In this document: positions 15,646 to 15,699 of the stretch, in pieces
Layout of the letters: each line of letters starts with the position of its first letter
Position numbering within the stretch: position 1 is the stretch's first letter
Source of the DNA: DAIMZM01 sp036733985
GTDB lineage: Bacteria; Bacillota; Dehalobacteriia; UBA4068
DNA length: 15,699 bases
NCBI GenBank assembly: GCA_036733985.1
Contig: DAIMZM010000057.1
Location: 1 to 15,699, forward strand
Direction: 5' to 3'
Made by a program: the position numbers and the translations under genes
Notes under the pieces: generated by a model
The model's input: only the letters and a program-made list of their open reading frames with translations
Told to the model about the DNA's origin: nothing
The model's database searches: none

Positions 15646-15699
15646 TTACTTTTTCCTGAGCAGGGCGGCCAGGGCACGGACGGCCCGTTCCGGCGTGGG
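15646..15699 (-). CDS. acdA: ADP-forming acyl-CoA synthetase alpha subunit, last 17 codons (partial)
   Basis: The minus strand enters the window in an open frame reading PTPERAVRALAALLRKK and stops at TAA (15646-15648). The motif PTPERAVRALAAL closely matches the typical C-terminus of alpha subunits, or the alpha-like half, of ADP-forming acetyl-CoA synthetases, where a [V/I]FPTPERA-type strand closes the last CoA-ligase domain. Context supports this, because the matching beta subunit lies three genes downstream at 12322-13002. With so few residues visible the call rests on motif and context together. The start and the operon promoter are outside the window. Confidence 0.7.
   Translation of the reverse strand, partial: PTPERAVRALAALLRKK

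Overview
The window looks like chromosome from an anaerobic, moderately GC-rich bacterium, most likely a member of the Bacillota (Clostridia or Negativicutes type). The evidence is strong AGGAGG-type ribosome binding sites, sigma-A-like promoters, tight same-strand operons, and an abundance of oxygen-sensitive ferredoxin, iron-sulfur and molybdenum enzymes. The lineage is an inference from style of sequence; no rRNA is present to confirm it. Gene density is high, and no tRNA, rRNA, CRISPR array, insertion sequence or phage gene was seen.

Left block (1-3374, minus strand). A promoter at 3406-3434 reads leftwards into an aldo/keto reductase carrying a C-terminal two-cluster ferredoxin domain, then a polyamine/amino-acid permease of the APC superfamily with an unusual extra C-terminal domain, then an adenylosuccinate lyase-type gene that runs off the left edge.

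Middle (3444-4992). A divergent promoter drives the housekeeping gene tyrS on the plus strand. It ends in a strong hairpin terminator. The following 180 bp hold a second hairpin of unknown role and a probable terminator for the operon arriving from the right.

Right block (4993-15699, minus strand). Eight genes lie head to tail with gaps of 2 to about 100 bp. In transcription order they are: the last 17 codons of an ADP-forming acyl-CoA synthetase alpha subunit (acdA); iorA and iorB (indolepyruvate/aryl-pyruvate:ferredoxin oxidoreductase); the ATP-grasp beta subunit acdB; then a xanthine-dehydrogenase-type set of molybdopterin subunit, [2Fe-2S] subunit, a 1186-residue multi-domain electron-transfer flavoprotein, and the FAD subunit.

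How they may work together. IorAB would oxidise a 2-oxo acid to an acyl-CoA and reduced ferredoxin, and AcdAB would turn that acyl-CoA into acid plus ATP. The molybdenum hydroxylase would oxidise a (hetero)aromatic substrate with water. The giant fusion joins a GltD/NfnB-like NAD(P)H flavoprotein to a NuoG/formate-dehydrogenase-like domain that appears to have lost its catalytic residue and C-terminal domain, so it is a candidate electron hub. The linkage of the two modules, the fusion protein, and three 13-bp tandem repeats at the module boundary are the most interesting features here.
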